Below, piece after piece: positions 31,310 to 41,279 of a DNA stretch of 64,000 nucleotides. Under the pieces are notes generated by a model. The model was not told where the DNA came from and searched no databases. It worked only from the letters and a program-made list of their open reading frames with translations. This DNA is from Bacillota bacterium (GTDB lineage Bacteria > Bacillota > UBA4882 > UBA8346): assembly GCA_029974635.1 (NCBI GenBank), contig JARKQY010000040.1:1-64000 (forward strand), written 5' to 3'. A program made the position numbers and the translations under genes. Positions within the stretch are counted from its first letter, which is position 1. Every line of letters starts with the position of its first letter.

Positions 31310-34300
31310 GTGTTAAAAACAAGATGGGTTTTATGTATTATTTTAATTATGGTTTTTTTAGTCGTCAATATACCCCAATTTATTTATGCCGTCGGAAGCT
31401 TTGCTCCAAGCGGCACTACAGGCTCAATGGATAATCCCGCAGGGTTTATGTATAGGGCTCCGTCAGGAATTACCAGCAATATTACGGGTCCAATTCCCAC
31501 CAATGATTGGTGGACGGGCTTACTGGTAAGAAATGAGGTTCAGACTATTTCGCCTCATCCATTAATCTACAGCACATGTACGACTTCCTATCCGGCCGAA
31601 GGAACCGGATTTGGTCTGGCGGTACATTTTAAGGGTGCGGGTTATGTGGACACTTCTTCATTGGGACCACTGGATGGTGTTACCAGAACTCAATGGAATG
31701 TAAGTTCTTATGTACAACCGGCATTCCTTATCTGGAACGATTTGATGAATAAGGCCTCCACAACCTTCAAACTTGACGGTTACGGTGATTGGCATATTAA
31801 TCTTTTGGCGTCTGACTCATCCAACCATAGTATGGCTGCTGTATTATCTTCAGGTTCTCCTTATACGTACTACTCGTTCTCCAACGGAAATCCCAAACTG
31901 AGAATGAACAGCTGGGGTGGATTTATCGATTACTTTGATGCAAGCGGCAATGCGATTATGACGGCCACCAGTTCAACCTATACGGGCGACCGTGTATTAT
32001 TTAAAATCAAACACCCGGTTACCCAGGAAGTTACTACCTGGGCACTATTCTCCGCGCCGGGAACGGTTTTCACAAGAAATACCGAGTATCTCTCGATTAC
32101 TATTGGCAGCGGGGCAAATTACCTCGTATCCGCTATTTTGCCGTCCCAAGCCGATTTTGCTCTGTTCTACAATCATGCGTACGCTAAGGTTACAGGCACA
32201 ACATCAAGCTATACATACAACGAAACTACCGCAAAAATCATCTCAACATTTACAACGACAGTGGCCATGCTCCGGGATGGATTTTCAAACACCACTATCC
32301 AATCATTGTTTCCTCATCAGTACAAGCATCTTGATGTGGGATTTGCAGTCGACCCTAACAAATACTATGAATCAATGCGCGGCAAGATGAGGCTTTTTAC
32401 CGGCAATCAATTTCGAACCGTTCTTACCAATCATGGTATTCTTTCTACCTTCAATGAACCGACTGGTTCTTCTGGTTACAGCCATTCCAACGCGGTGACG
32501 TGGTTGAATCAAGAAAGCAACCATCCCATGGATGACCAGGGCACACCCATGGTGAACGCTTACAATGTTGCTTCATACGAAGAAGGTAAAGCCCTTTTCA
32601 GGAACGCCAACAATATGGATCTGGCTTATAAATTGGGGCGGGCCTCCTTGGGCGACCAGTATAAGACGAGCTTATATAATGAATTTTTGAACTGGTTCAC
32701 TTATTCCCCGGGACAAGAACGGACCTTCTGGGCAGATGGAGGACCATACGGTTTCTTTACCTATAATCCTCCCACCGGGGGTGCTCTGGGACGAAGCTAC
32801 GGCGCTTTGACTCCATGGAGAGCGGGCTTTGGTGTCCAGGCCATGAACGATATGCATTTCCATTTTGGATATTGGATTCATGCTGCTTCTCTTATGGCAA
32901 TACATCATCCGACATTTGTAAATGACTTCAATTGGGCGGTTGACGAAGTAATAAGAAATATTGCTTCACCGAACCGCGCCGATCCCAAGTATCCTTATTT
33001 GAGGTATTTCTCGCCATTCAAGGGCAGAAGTTTTGCCAGCGGCTGGTATTGGGATGACAATTACCGGGGCAACGACATGGAATCTACATCCGAGTCCATG
33101 AACGCCTGGCAAGCTATTTACCAATGGGGACTGCTCACCGGCAATAACACCTATCGCGATCTGGGACTTTACCTGTACTGGACCGAAAAATCGGCCATCG
33201 ACGAATACTGGCTGGATGTGGATAATGAAAACTTTCACCCAAGCTATCCCCACAAACTTGCCGTCATCGTGCGTGAAAACAACTATGAATTCAATGTATA
33301 CTGGGGTGGCTCCCATTATGAAGAATTATACGGCATCCAAATGCTTCCGTTACATGCCGGTATGCTTTACCTGGGATTGAATAATTCTTATGCCAGCAGT
33401 TATTGGAATGCCATGACCGCCTCTCATCGCTCAGCCAAAGGAACGGATTTTGATTTCTGGAAAGCGGAAATGATTAAGTATGCATCAATGATTGATCATG
33501 CATATGCCTTATCCAAATTCCAGTATAATCCTACCCGTGTCGCCCATGAAGAGCTTCTCGACGAAGATACCTGGAGTTTAACTTATCAATTCATCCATAA
33601 TATGAATCTGTTAGGCCGTCCATCGACCGATATAACCGCGGACAAACCCTCTTATGGTGTATTTAAAAAGGGCGGAACCTATAATTACGTTGGGTTTAAC
33701 CCCTCAGCGACTATACCGTTGACAATCAACTTCAAAAACGCCAGTGGAAATACCGTATACACCATGGCCAATATTCCACCGCGAACAACGATATACTCCA
33801 ATGGCGGACCGTCCCCGACTCCCACCGTCACACCTACTCCTGGTGCTACCACAACACCGGGAGTGACACCAACGGCTACGCCGGCCCCTACACCGACCCC
33901 TGGCGTTACCACAACACCAGGAGTGACACCAACCGCCGCACCGTTGGCTACGACTTGGTACCTATATAATAATCCGGTGAGCGGTGTGAGTCCGGCCGGT
34001 GAGAATCTCCAATCCACTACCGGTGCCTTAACCGGTTGGCAACCCATCAGAACCATTGGAACCGGCGGTTATCAATGGTATAGTCCGGTCCTTTCCGGAA
34101 CCTATTCCACGGGTAACTGGTCTTTTATCTTATGGTCCAATAATCCCGGCTCTTCCAGCATCAAAGTAGAGTTGCACAAAGTCAATTCCAACGGCAGCGG
34201 CGCCAGTCTCATCGCTTCCCAGACTTTGGACGCCGGCAACTCCTCTTCCGGGAATCACAGCACTACCTATAATTTCTCGGGCGTGGGTGCGGTTTCCTTG

Positions 34301-35053
34301 AACAACCAGCGGCTAATGGTTAAGCTGATCAAGACCGCCGGCGCCGATTTGACCATTTGTTATAACGGCAATGACTTCCCCTCCCGGCTTTTAACCCCGT
34401 CAGGTTCCGGAAGTACGCCCACTTCAACACCGGCAGCAACCCCAACGCCCACTCGTGCGGCGACGGTCACCCCTACGCCGACAAAGCCGCCAGCAACGGT
34501 AACACCAACTCCAACCAGAGCGGCTACCGCTACACCGACTCCAACTAGGGCAGCTACAGCTACGCCGACTCCTGCACCAACCGGTACCCCCCTTGGTTCG
34601 ACCACTTGGTATTTATATAACACGGTGGTAAGCGGAGTCAGTCCGGCGGGCGAAACATTGCAGACGACCAAGTCGGGACTCACGGGATGGCAACCCATCA
34701 AAACAATTTCCACTACGGGATACTATTGGTACGGCGCTGTTCAAACCGGGACTTATAATGCAGGTAACTGGCAATTCATTTTATGGTCCAACAATCCCGG
34801 CTCTTCTAGCATCAAAGTGGAGTTGTACAAGGTCAATTCCAACGGCAGCGGCGCCAGCCTCATCGCTTCCCAGACTTTGGACGCCGGCAACTCCTCTTCT
34901 GGAAATCACAGCACTACCTATAATTTCTCGGGCGTGGGTGCGGTTTCCTTGAGCAACCAACGGTTGATGATTAAATTGACCAAAACCGCCGGTGCTGATT
35001 TAACCATCGCTTATAACACCAATGATTTCCCGACCAGATTGACTACGCCGTAA
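31310..35053 (+). CDS. Secreted endo-beta-1,3-glucanase, glycoside hydrolase family 81, with two C-terminal repeat modules
   Basis: A 1247-residue exported enzyme expected to cut beta-1,3-glucan (laminarin, curdlan, fungal cell wall) outside the cell. A signal peptide covers about residues 1-27. The GH81 catalytic region runs to about 840 and contains IPTNDWWTGLLVRNE near residue 52, NDMHFHFGYWIHAASLMA near residue 513 and GNDMESTSESMNAW near residue 588. Asp514, Glu591 and Glu595 have the spacing expected of the family's catalytic residues. Two Thr/Pro-rich linkers separate two near-identical modules (about 878-1031 and 1097-1247) that each begin TTWYLYN and are probably carbohydrate-binding. 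The start is a GTG after GGAGGAGA. It sits directly downstream of the binding protein-kinase-regulator operon. Confidence 0.9.
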   Translation: MLKTRWVLCIILIMVFLVVNIPQFIYAVGSFAPSGTTGSMDNPAGFMYRAPSGITSNITGPIPTNDWWTGLLVRNEVQTISPHPLIYSTCTTSYPAEGTGFGLAVHFKGAGYVDTSSLGPLDGVTRTQWNVSSYVQPAFLIWNDLMNKASTTFKLDGYGDWHINLLASDSSNHSMAAVLSSGSPYTYYSFSNGNPKLRMNSWGGFIDYFDASGNAIMTATSSTYTGDRVLFKIKHPVTQEVTTWALFSAPGTVFTRNTEYLSITIGSGANYLVSAILPSQADFALFYNHAYAKVTGTTSSYTYNETTAKIISTFTTTVAMLRDGFSNTTIQSLFPHQYKHLDVGFAVDPNKYYESMRGKMRLFTGNQFRTVLTNHGILSTFNEPTGSSGYSHSNAVTWLNQESNHPMDDQGTPMVNAYNVASYEEGKALFRNANNMDLAYKLGRASLGDQYKTSLYNEFLNWFTYSPGQERTFWADGGPYGFFTYNPPTGGALGRSYGALTPWRAGFGVQAMNDMHFHFGYWIHAASLMAIHHPTFVNDFNWAVDEVIRNIASPNRADPKYPYLRYFSPFKGRSFASGWYWDDNYRGNDMESTSESMNAWQAIYQWGLLTGNNTYRDLGLYLYWTEKSAIDEYWLDVDNENFHPSYPHKLAVIVRENNYEFNVYWGGSHYEELYGIQMLPLHAGMLYLGLNNSYASSYWNAMTASHRSAKGTDFDFWKAEMIKYASMIDHAYALSKFQYNPTRVAHEELLDEDTWSLTYQFIHNMNLLGRPSTDITADKPSYGVFKKGGTYNYVGFNPSATIPLTINFKNASGNTVYTMANIPPRTTIYSNGGPSPTPTVTPTPGATTTPGVTPTATPAPTPTPGVTTTPGVTPTAAPLATTWYLYNNPVSGVSPAGENLQSTTGALTGWQPIRTIGTGGYQWYSPVLSGTYSTGNWSFILWSNNPGSSSIKVELHKVNSNGSGASLIASQTLDAGNSSSGNHSTTYNFSGVGAVSLNNQRLMVKLIKTAGADLTICYNGNDFPSRLLTPSGSGSTPTSTPAATPTPTRAATVTPTPTKPPATVTPTPTRAATATPTPTRAATATPTPAPTGTPLGSTTWYLYNTVVSGVSPAGETLQTTKSGLTGWQPIKTISTTGYYWYGAVQTGTYNAGNWQFILWSNNPGSSSIKVELYKVNSNGSGASLIASQTLDAGNSSSGNHSTTYNFSGVGAVSLSNQRLMIKLTKTAGADLTIAYNTNDFPTRLTTP
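34133..34308 (+). repeat. Intragenic direct repeat, copy 1 (GH81 C-terminal module)
   Basis: This stretch of the first C-terminal module is nearly identical to 34784-34959, an offset of exactly 217 codons, with only scattered and mostly silent differences. The surrounding module sequence is more diverged. Confidence 0.9.
34784..34959 (+). repeat. Intragenic direct repeat, copy 2 (GH81 C-terminal module)
   Basis: Partner of 34133-34308, in frame and in the second C-terminal module. Divergence is concentrated at the module ends. Confidence 0.9.
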
Positions 35054-35083
35054 AACATCAATAAATGCTGTAAAAATATATGA

Positions 35084-35116
35084 AGAGGGTTCCTAAAACA
35101 AGGAACCCTCTTTTTT
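35084..35116 (+). terminator. Rho-independent terminator after the GH81 gene
   Basis: AGAGGGTTCCT pairs with AGGAACCCTCT around a six-base loop and runs into TTTTTT. Confidence 0.9.
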
Positions 35117-35144
35117 ATAGTTTTAAAGCTTTGATGTTGATTCG

Positions 35145-36092
35145 TCAAATCACGCGGATTGCAAACTGCGGGCACCCCCGGCTGCAATATCCGCAAAGCA
35201 GGCAGTTGGTTTCATCAATCAGCGCCTTTCCGTTAAGAACCCGGATAGCGTTGTTATGACAAAGGGAAATACATTGCCCACAACCTTTACATAGAAAAGT
35301 CACTTTCGCTTTTTTACGGTATTGCCCGGTTCTTTCCGCCAGTTCATTGAGAACCGGACGATCCTCAAAAATAGCCAGGTTCATTTCCAACTCTGCCTGG
35401 CGAAGCATCCCTACCGCAATGACCGGAACCCCGATCTCAAAGCGGACAAAATTGATATTTCGGGTAATGTCATCCAATAGATTACCACCGCCCAACGCCT
35501 TCATGGCATATATCCCCTTGCTTTGACTCTTGGCCAGTGCAATAGCTTCAGCCATTTCCTCCACATTACCGTCTAAAATCCCGATTCCAGTATGATTAAT
35601 CAATGCAAATAAAACATCAATGTTTGGATCTAGCGCCCCCTGTAGAACTCCCTTCACGGAATGGCACGCCAATCCAACCGCCCGGATAATCCCCTTGTTT
35701 TTTAACTCCAGCAACGCTTCCAGGGCTCCGGCCCGGTTAATCAACGGATTGGAGTCCCGGGCTGCGTGAAGATGAAAAATATCGATGGAATCTCTATTTA
35801 AGGAATCTAAACATTTGGCGACGGATTCCTGCATTTCTTGATAGGTAACGGCTATGGATTTGGAAGCAAGTACCACGTTTCCCGTGAAACGTTCCAATGC
35901 CCAACGGATATGCGGAAAAGTCTGATAAATTTCGGCGGTGTCAATAAAATTGATGCCCCGGTTTAATCCTTCCAGGATTAAGGCGCCCCCATCTTCTACG
36001 GTTAAACCGGCTTGCAGCGGCCCCATTGGTAAAACGCCGAAACATAAAGCAGAAACACGAAGTCCCGATAGGCCTAAATCATAATACTCCAT
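35145..36092 (-). CDS. Aldo/keto reductase with C-terminal ferredoxin domain
   Basis: A 315-residue redox protein. Residues 1-250 form an aldo/keto reductase barrel (GLSGLRVSALCFGVLPMG near residue 6, FIDTAEIYQTF near residue 49, IDIFHLHAARD near residue 101). Residues 265-315 carry two 4Fe-4S motifs, CKGCGQCISLCHNNAI and CLLCGYCSRGCPQFAI. This combination is common in anaerobes; the substrate is unknown. The ATG is five bases after the gyrA stop, and its ribosome binding site is made from the last gyrA codons, so it is co-translated with gyrA. Confidence 0.92.
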   Translation of the reverse strand: MEYYDLGLSGLRVSALCFGVLPMGPLQAGLTVEDGGALILEGLNRGINFIDTAEIYQTFPHIRWALERFTGNVVLASKSIAVTYQEMQESVAKCLDSLNRDSIDIFHLHAARDSNPLINRAGALEALLELKNKGIIRAVGLACHSVKGVLQGALDPNIDVLFALINHTGIGILDGNVEEMAEAIALAKSQSKGIYAMKALGGGNLLDDITRNINFVRFEIGVPVIAVGMLRQAELEMNLAIFEDRPVLNELAERTGQYRKKAKVTFLCKGCGQCISLCHNNAIRVLNGKALIDETNCLLCGYCSRGCPQFAIRVI

Positions 36093-36097
36093 GGAAA

Positions 36098-38554
36098 TTA
36101 CTCCTCGATTTCATCCTCATCTTTGCCGTTTCCAATAACCCTTGCCAGGGTAACCACCCGATCTTTCTCATCCAGTTTCATAATTCGGACGCCCTGGGTA
36201 TCTCTCCCGGTCTGAGAAACACCCTTTACGCTAATGCGAATAATAATACCGTCGGCTGTAATAACCATCAATTCGTCACTCTCGGAAACCACCTTGACCC
36301 CGACGACGGGCCCGTGCTTTTTGGTTAGTTTAATGGTTTTAATCCCTTTCCCGGCCCGGGATTGAACGCGATATTCATTCAAATCGGTCCGTTTCCCCAT
36401 TCCGGATTCGGTAATTACAAACAGGTCGGCACGTTCACGGACTATATCCATCCCTACCAGCAAATCGTTTTGCTCCAACGAAATCCCTTTAACCCCGCGG
36501 GCTGCCCGGCCGATCGATCGGACATCGGCCTCCGGATACCGGATGGATTGCCCGTTTTTGGTGGCCATAATCATCTCCTGACTGCCGTCGGTCAATTTGA
36601 CTTCAATCAATTCATCATTGGGATCAAGGGTGATGCCTATCAAACCGCCGCGCCGGATGGATCCGAACTCCTGAAGGATGGTCTTTTTGACAACTCCTTC
36701 GCGGGTAGCCATTAACAGGAAATGCCCGGCATCAAATTCTTTAATGGGAATCACTGCATTGATCCGTTCTCCCGGCTGTACCTGCAACAAGTTGATGATG
36801 GCCGTACCCCGGGCCTGTCTGCCCGCTTCAGGGATTTCATGCCCTTTTAAGGTATACACCCTGCCTTGATTGGTAAAGAATAGAATATTTTCGTGAGTTG
36901 AAGTGATAAACAAATGCTCAACAAAGTCCTCTTCCTTGGTTGAGATCCCGGTAATCCCTCTTCCGCCACGCCGTTGGTTGCGGTAGGTGGTAACCGGGAG
37001 CCGTTTGATATAACCAAAATGAGTAATGGTTACTACAATATCCTCATCGGCAATTAAATCCTCCACCGCGAATTCATCCTCTTTGGCTACAATTTCAGTC
37101 CGGCGCGGGTCGGCGTATTTTTCCTTAATCGCGAGTAATTCTTTCTTGATTACCTGCATGATTTTTTGCACATCCGCCAAAAGCTCCCGGTAATAGGCAA
37201 TCATCTTTAGCAGTTCAGCGTATTCTTCCTCAATTTTTTCCCGTTCAAGCCCGGTTAACCGCTTTAAAGTCATGTCTAGAATGGCCTGGGCTTGTCTCTC
37301 CGACAATCCGAATTTAGCCATTAAACCTTCCCGTGCAATTTCCACCGTTTGCGACGAACGAATCAGGTTAATCACTTCATCGATATGATCCAGTGCGATC
37401 CGCAAACCTTCTAATATATGCGCCCGCTCTTCTGCTTTGTTCAGATCATACTGGGTACGCCGGGTAACAACCTCCCGCTGGTGTTCCAGGTAATACCGGA
37501 AGACCTCCCGCAGCGGCAGAATTTTGGGCTGATTATCCACCAAAACCAGCATAATAACCCCGTAACTTTGTTGCAGGGCAGTATGTTTCAATAATTGATT
37601 CAGAATGATATGGGGATTGGCATCCCGGCGCAATTCAATGACAATCCGGACCGGGTCGGTCCGATCCGATTCATCACGGAGATCGGTAATTCCATCGACG
37701 GTTTTTTCCCGGACTAATACCGCAATCTGTTCAATCAAGCGGGCTTTATTGACCTGATACGGAATTTCACTGACAATAATCCGGTGTTTTCCGCCGCTCA
37801 TTTCTTCGATTCTGGTTTTCGAACGCACTTTAATGGAGCCCCGGCCGGTTGCGTATGCGTCCCGTATGCCTTCCCGTCCCAAAATAATGCCTCCGGTAGG
37901 AAAGTCAGGACCTTTAATCAGTCGCAACAATTCCTTATCATCAACTTCCGGATCATCAATCAAGAGGGCGGCACCGTCAATTACTTCTCCCAAATTGTGC
38001 GGCGGGATCTTGGTGGCCATTCCAACGGCAATTCCCTCGGAACCGTTCACCAGCAGGTTCGGGAAACGGGACGGCAAAACCACCGGTTCTTCCAGGCTTT
38101 CATCAAAGTTGGGCCGAAAATCGACGGTTTTTTTCTCAATATCGGCCATCATCTCCATGGCCAATTTAGCCATTCGGACCTCGGTATACCGCATTGCGGC
38201 CGGGGGATCCCCGTCGAGAGAACCAAAATTGCCATGGCCATCAACCAGCATTTTCCGGAAGGAAAACTCCTGGGCCATCCGGACCATAGTATCGTAAATT
38301 GCCGCATCTCCATGAGGATGATAACGTCCCATAACATCTCCGACGATACGGGCCGACTTACGGTAAGGCTTGTCAGGGGTAGCTCCGGATTCGTACATGC
38401 CATATAATATACGACGATGTACCGGTTTTAGCCCATCACGAACATCAGGAAGCGCTCGATCTACAATTACACTCATGGCGTAATCCAAAAAGGAGTTACG
38501 CATTTCATTTTCTAGAGCGACTGGCACAATTTTACCCGCAACAACTTCTCCCAT
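36098..38554 (-). CDS. gyrA: DNA gyrase subunit A
   Basis: The DNA-cutting subunit of the enzyme that introduces negative supercoils. The 818-residue protein has the catalytic Tyr123 in [10 protein letters not shown], the quinolone-determining region around [13 protein letters not shown], and the GyrA-box QRRGGRG in the C-terminal domain, which separates gyrase from topoisomerase IV. Position 84, equivalent to Escherichia coli Ser83, is alanine. gyrB is not next to it; the upstream neighbour is rpiA (44 bases away) and the downstream one is an aldo/keto reductase. GAGGTG precedes the ATG. Confidence 0.97.
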   Translation of the reverse strand: MGEVVAGKIVPVALENEMRNSFLDYAMSVIVDRALPDVRDGLKPVHRRILYGMYESGATPDKPYRKSARIVGDVMGRYHPHGDAAIYDTMVRMAQEFSFRKMLVDGHGNFGSLDGDPPAAMRYTEVRMAKLAMEMMADIEKKTVDFRPNFDESLEEPVVLPSRFPNLLVNGSEGIAVGMATKIPPHNLGEVIDGAALLIDDPEVDDKELLRLIKGPDFPTGGIILGREGIRDAYATGRGSIKVRSKTRIEEMSGGKHRIIVSEIPYQVNKARLIEQIAVLVREKTVDGITDLRDESDRTDPVRIVIELRRDANPHIILNQLLKHTALQQSYGVIMLVLVDNQPKILPLREVFRYYLEHQREVVTRRTQYDLNKAEERAHILEGLRIALDHIDEVINLIRSSQTVEIAREGLMAKFGLSERQAQAILDMTLKRLTGLEREKIEEEYAELLKMIAYYRELLADVQKIMQVIKKELLAIKEKYADPRRTEIVAKEDEFAVEDLIADEDIVVTITHFGYIKRLPVTTYRNQRRGGRGITGISTKEEDFVEHLFITSTHENILFFTNQGRVYTLKGHEIPEAGRQARGTAIINLLQVQPGERINAVIPIKEFDAGHFLLMATREGVVKKTILQEFGSIRRGGLIGITLDPNDELIEVKLTDGSQEMIMATKNGQSIRYPEADVRSIGRAARGVKGISLEQNDLLVGMDIVRERADLFVITESGMGKRTDLNEYRVQSRAGKGIKTIKLTKKHGPVVGVKVVSESDELMVITADGIIIRISVKGVSQTGRDTQGVRIMKLDEKDRVVTLARVIGNGKDEDEIEE

Positions 38555-38598
38555 AATGACACCTCTTCATTATTGAAACCCAGACTCGGTGAATTTAT

Positions 38599-39342
38599 TC
38601 AATTTTCTATATCAGGCTTAAGTAAGATTGGCTTTTTTCCACTTTGGGTGGTTTTTACGGTGATCCCCGAACCGGTCCCGATCAAAACCTGGGATGCCAA
38701 GTCCAAAAACAAACCGGTTTCAACCACTCCGGGAATACAATGTAACTGACGGTCAATCTGCCGTAAATCAACCTCTTCACTAAAACGGACGTCAACGATA
38801 AACTGTCCGTTGTCAGTTACTACAGGACCGTCTTTATTGACACCCATTCGCAACAGCGGATCTCCTCCCAAACCAATTACTATATTAGTAACATATTTAA
38901 CTGCCGCCGGAATTACTTCAATGGGTACCGGAAATGTAGAACCAAGCCGGGGAACCAGCTTGGATTCATCAATAATGAGCACCAATTCACGAGCCATGGC
39001 AGCGATAATTTTTTCACGCGTATGAGCCGCTCCTCCGCCTTTAATGGCGTTTAAATCTTCATCGACCTCATCGGCTCCGTCTACCGCCAGATCCAATTCC
39101 GAACAATCTTCTGCGGCGATAATCGGGACTTCGTATTCCCGGCAAAGCAACCGTGACTGATAGGAAGTGGGAACTCCGTTTACATTTAGCCCTTCCTCCC
39201 TGATACGCCGGCCTAATGCCTCAATAAAAAAAGCTATGGTCGATCCGGTTCCAATTCCGCAAATCATCCCGTTTTTAACTAACCGGGCCGCAGCCTGACC
39301 TACCTGTTGTTTTAGTTCACGGTTACCGTTTTCTTTTTTCAT
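38599..39342 (-). CDS. rpiA: Ribose-5-phosphate isomerase A
   Basis: Interconverts ribose 5-phosphate and ribulose 5-phosphate in the pentose phosphate pathway. The 247-residue protein shows GIGTGSTIAFFIEAL near residue 30, DGADEVDEDLNAIKGGGAAH near residue 89, including the catalytic Asp and Glu, and the KGGG loop. AGGAGA precedes the ATG. It is upstream of gyrA with a 44-base gap, so rpiA-gyrA-aldo/keto reductase probably form one transcript. Ribose 5-phosphate is also a PdxS substrate, but that link is only suggestive. Confidence 0.96.
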   Translation of the reverse strand: MKKENGNRELKQQVGQAAARLVKNGMICGIGTGSTIAFFIEALGRRIREEGLNVNGVPTSYQSRLLCREYEVPIIAAEDCSELDLAVDGADEVDEDLNAIKGGGAAHTREKIIAAMARELVLIIDESKLVPRLGSTFPVPIEVIPAAVKYVTNIVIGLGGDPLLRMGVNKDGPVVTDNGQFIVDVRFSEEVDLRQIDRQLHCIPGVVETGLFLDLASQVLIGTGSGITVKTTQSGKKPILLKPDIEN

Positions 39343-39419
39343 CGTAATATATTCTCCTGGTAAAAAATGGAGGAGTGTTTTGCCTCAATAATTTTCGCCA
39401 TTTATTCCTTAAATCCTCT

Positions 39420-39547
39420 TCAAAATTGACCGGATTTTCCGGACTATAGAATCTACAGGATTAAAAATCTACAAAAATCATCCTATCGCGATCAACACTT
39501 ATAAATCTTCTATAACCATTCTTGCCAAAATTGACCGGGATTTTCAA
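39420..39547. repeat. Two intergenic direct-repeat copies upstream of rpiA
   Basis: CAAAATTGACCGG-ATTTTC occurs at about 39421 and again, with one extra G, at about 39526. The gap (39343-39606) holds no gene that I can support. The repeats could be regulatory or simply a decayed duplication. Confidence 0.5.
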
Positions 39548-39606
39548 GATAAAATATTTATGAAAAATCCCGTTAATTCAGATCTTGTTTAGGCCATTTA
39601 ATGAAC

Positions 39607-40980
39607 CTATGGATTAAGTGTCGGTTCCGGTATATTTTCCTCCCAATTTTTATCCTTAATGACTTTGATATCTGTTATTTGCCAGATCTTTTTGACAGGT
39701 TGCACAGTAAGTTCCACGGTGCGTTGAATATACCGGATTTGTCTTACCATGATTATTTTTAAAGTGTAATTTGTCCGGTATTTGACACGGCTACTGCTTT
39801 CTTCCAATAAGTCGGTTTTAAGCTCCGGGAATGACGCAGTTATAAAATCCTGAGCTGAGTACGACATACCCTGCTGAGCCTTATTCAATACAAATAAATT
39901 AGTGATCATATCCTCAAGGCTTTTATCTTTTTTAACTTTATAAAGAGCTTCATCAAGTAAAAGAGTATTCAATGTTTCAATTCCTTGAAAATAATAATCC
40001 ACCACTTGCCGGGGAGGCGTATTTACTGTAATGGTCCGTTTAGCTTTGGCGAAAAACGAAATAGCTACAATTACTATAATCACTCCTGTTATTGCACAAG
40101 TAATGAAACCATATTTTCGGAACCATATTTGAAAACGTTCCATCAGTAAAAACTTTTTTATATTGCTGCGCGCTTTATCGGCGTAACTGTTGGCCTCCTC
40201 ATCGGAGACCTGATACGTACCTTCATTCAACATGCGAGTTATTTTGTTAATTAAAATGTCCACCGACGGCCGCTCTTCGGGAGTCTGGCTTAAACAATCG
40301 ACTATCAATTGGCTTAATTCGGCACTCAGTTTGGGTTGAATATCCACCGGCACAATAATATTATTTTGAACGATTTTATTAATCCGATCTTCGGGCGTAT
40401 CAGCAAAAAAGGCGTCCTCCTCGCAAAACAGCCGGTAAGCCAGTTCTCCCCAGCTAAACACATCGGATTTTTCAGACCAATTCTGATGTTTAATTACTTC
40501 CCGGGGGAGATCAATCCGGTATAAAGGTTCTAGCGATTTGCTGAGATGGTTCATTACCGGGGGGTCTTGCAGAAAAACCTCTCCTGCCTCGTTTTTCTTC
40601 AACTGCCCCATGCTAACTCCACCCAAAGTTATACCCTGCTGATGATAAAGCTGCATAATATCCAAAATCATCAGTAATATCCGGCAAGCTTCCTTAAGAT
40701 CAACGGTTACCAACTGGGAAAACTCCCGGAGCATGTCATCATTCCTTACAAGATATACCTCCCCGTCATACTTCTCCAGGGATGAATATTTTATAAGGTT
40801 TTTATGGACTACCTGTTCTTCATGTTGTACAATCCCCTTGATCTCTTTCTGAAGCTCCAAACGCAAACTCTCTCGCATTTGCAGGATAAAGCCCGCTTTA
40901 TCAAAACAGAGGCTGCGGCCGGACGAATCCTCCATCAGCAAACAGTTTGAATTCAGCTTCATTGTTAACCGGTACTCCAT
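39607..40980 (-). CDS. Membrane-anchored protein kinase-like protein, probable pseudokinase
   Basis: A 457-residue protein with a cytoplasmic kinase-like fold (about 1-250), a single membrane helix (about 283-303) and a C-terminal outer domain. Kinase landmarks include SDVFSWGELAYRLF (the subdomain IX Asp and Gly) and TPEERPSV (subdomain XI). The catalytic loop reads GITLGGVSMGQL where HRDxKxxN is expected, so the catalytic Asp and Asn are missing. The VAIK lysine is also not obvious. I therefore call it a pseudokinase, probably a scaffold or receptor. The ATG at 40980 has GGAGG seven bases upstream; the frame extends to 41028. Confidence 0.7.
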   Translation of the reverse strand: MEYRLTMKLNSNCLLMEDSSGRSLCFDKAGFILQMRESLRLELQKEIKGIVQHEEQVVHKNLIKYSSLEKYDGEVYLVRNDDMLREFSQLVTVDLKEACRILLMILDIMQLYHQQGITLGGVSMGQLKKNEAGEVFLQDPPVMNHLSKSLEPLYRIDLPREVIKHQNWSEKSDVFSWGELAYRLFCEEDAFFADTPEDRINKIVQNNIIVPVDIQPKLSAELSQLIVDCLSQTPEERPSVDILINKITRMLNEGTYQVSDEEANSYADKARSNIKKFLLMERFQIWFRKYGFITCAITGVIIVIVAISFFAKAKRTITVNTPPRQVVDYYFQGIETLNTLLLDEALYKVKKDKSLEDMITNLFVLNKAQQGMSYSAQDFITASFPELKTDLLEESSSRVKYRTNYTLKIIMVRQIRYIQRTVELTVQPVKKIWQITDIKVIKDKNWEENIPEPTLNP

Positions 40981-41153
40981 GTACATACCTCCGCCTAGAA
41001 AATACTTTTGAAGCTTCCCCAGATTCATTATACAATAAAAAACGTAACTTGTTATTTTTAAATTCCCATTCTGAAAATTTTCCAGCTTCGCTTTCTTTAT
41101 ATTTTTCTATTTCTCTCTATTACCCTGCAGGACAAGTCTATGGAAATCTCGAA

Positions 41154-41180
41154 TCTACTTAGAAAATTTCTAAGTAAGAC
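41154..41180. promoter_or_regulatory. Palindrome shared with position 23908, possible operator
   Basis: TACTTAGAAA and TTTCTAAGTA are exact complements around a single central base, followed by AGAC. It lies about 100 bases before the ACT-domain gene. The same half-sites and the TAAGA tail occur upstream of the adenosine kinase gene. Confidence 0.55.
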
Positions 41181-41279
41181 AACAGCCGCCCGAGCTTACT
41201 TTAATAAAGCGAAACTTTATTTATAAAAATTATCTATGATAATTCAGGGTGGATGATATCTCGGAATGGGGTGATTGAA

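Noticed and set aside
33800-34600. Thr/Pro-rich repeats in the glucanase as a mobile or CRISPR-like repeat
   Set aside because: They encode ordinary flexible linkers between enzyme modules, and the frame is continuous.
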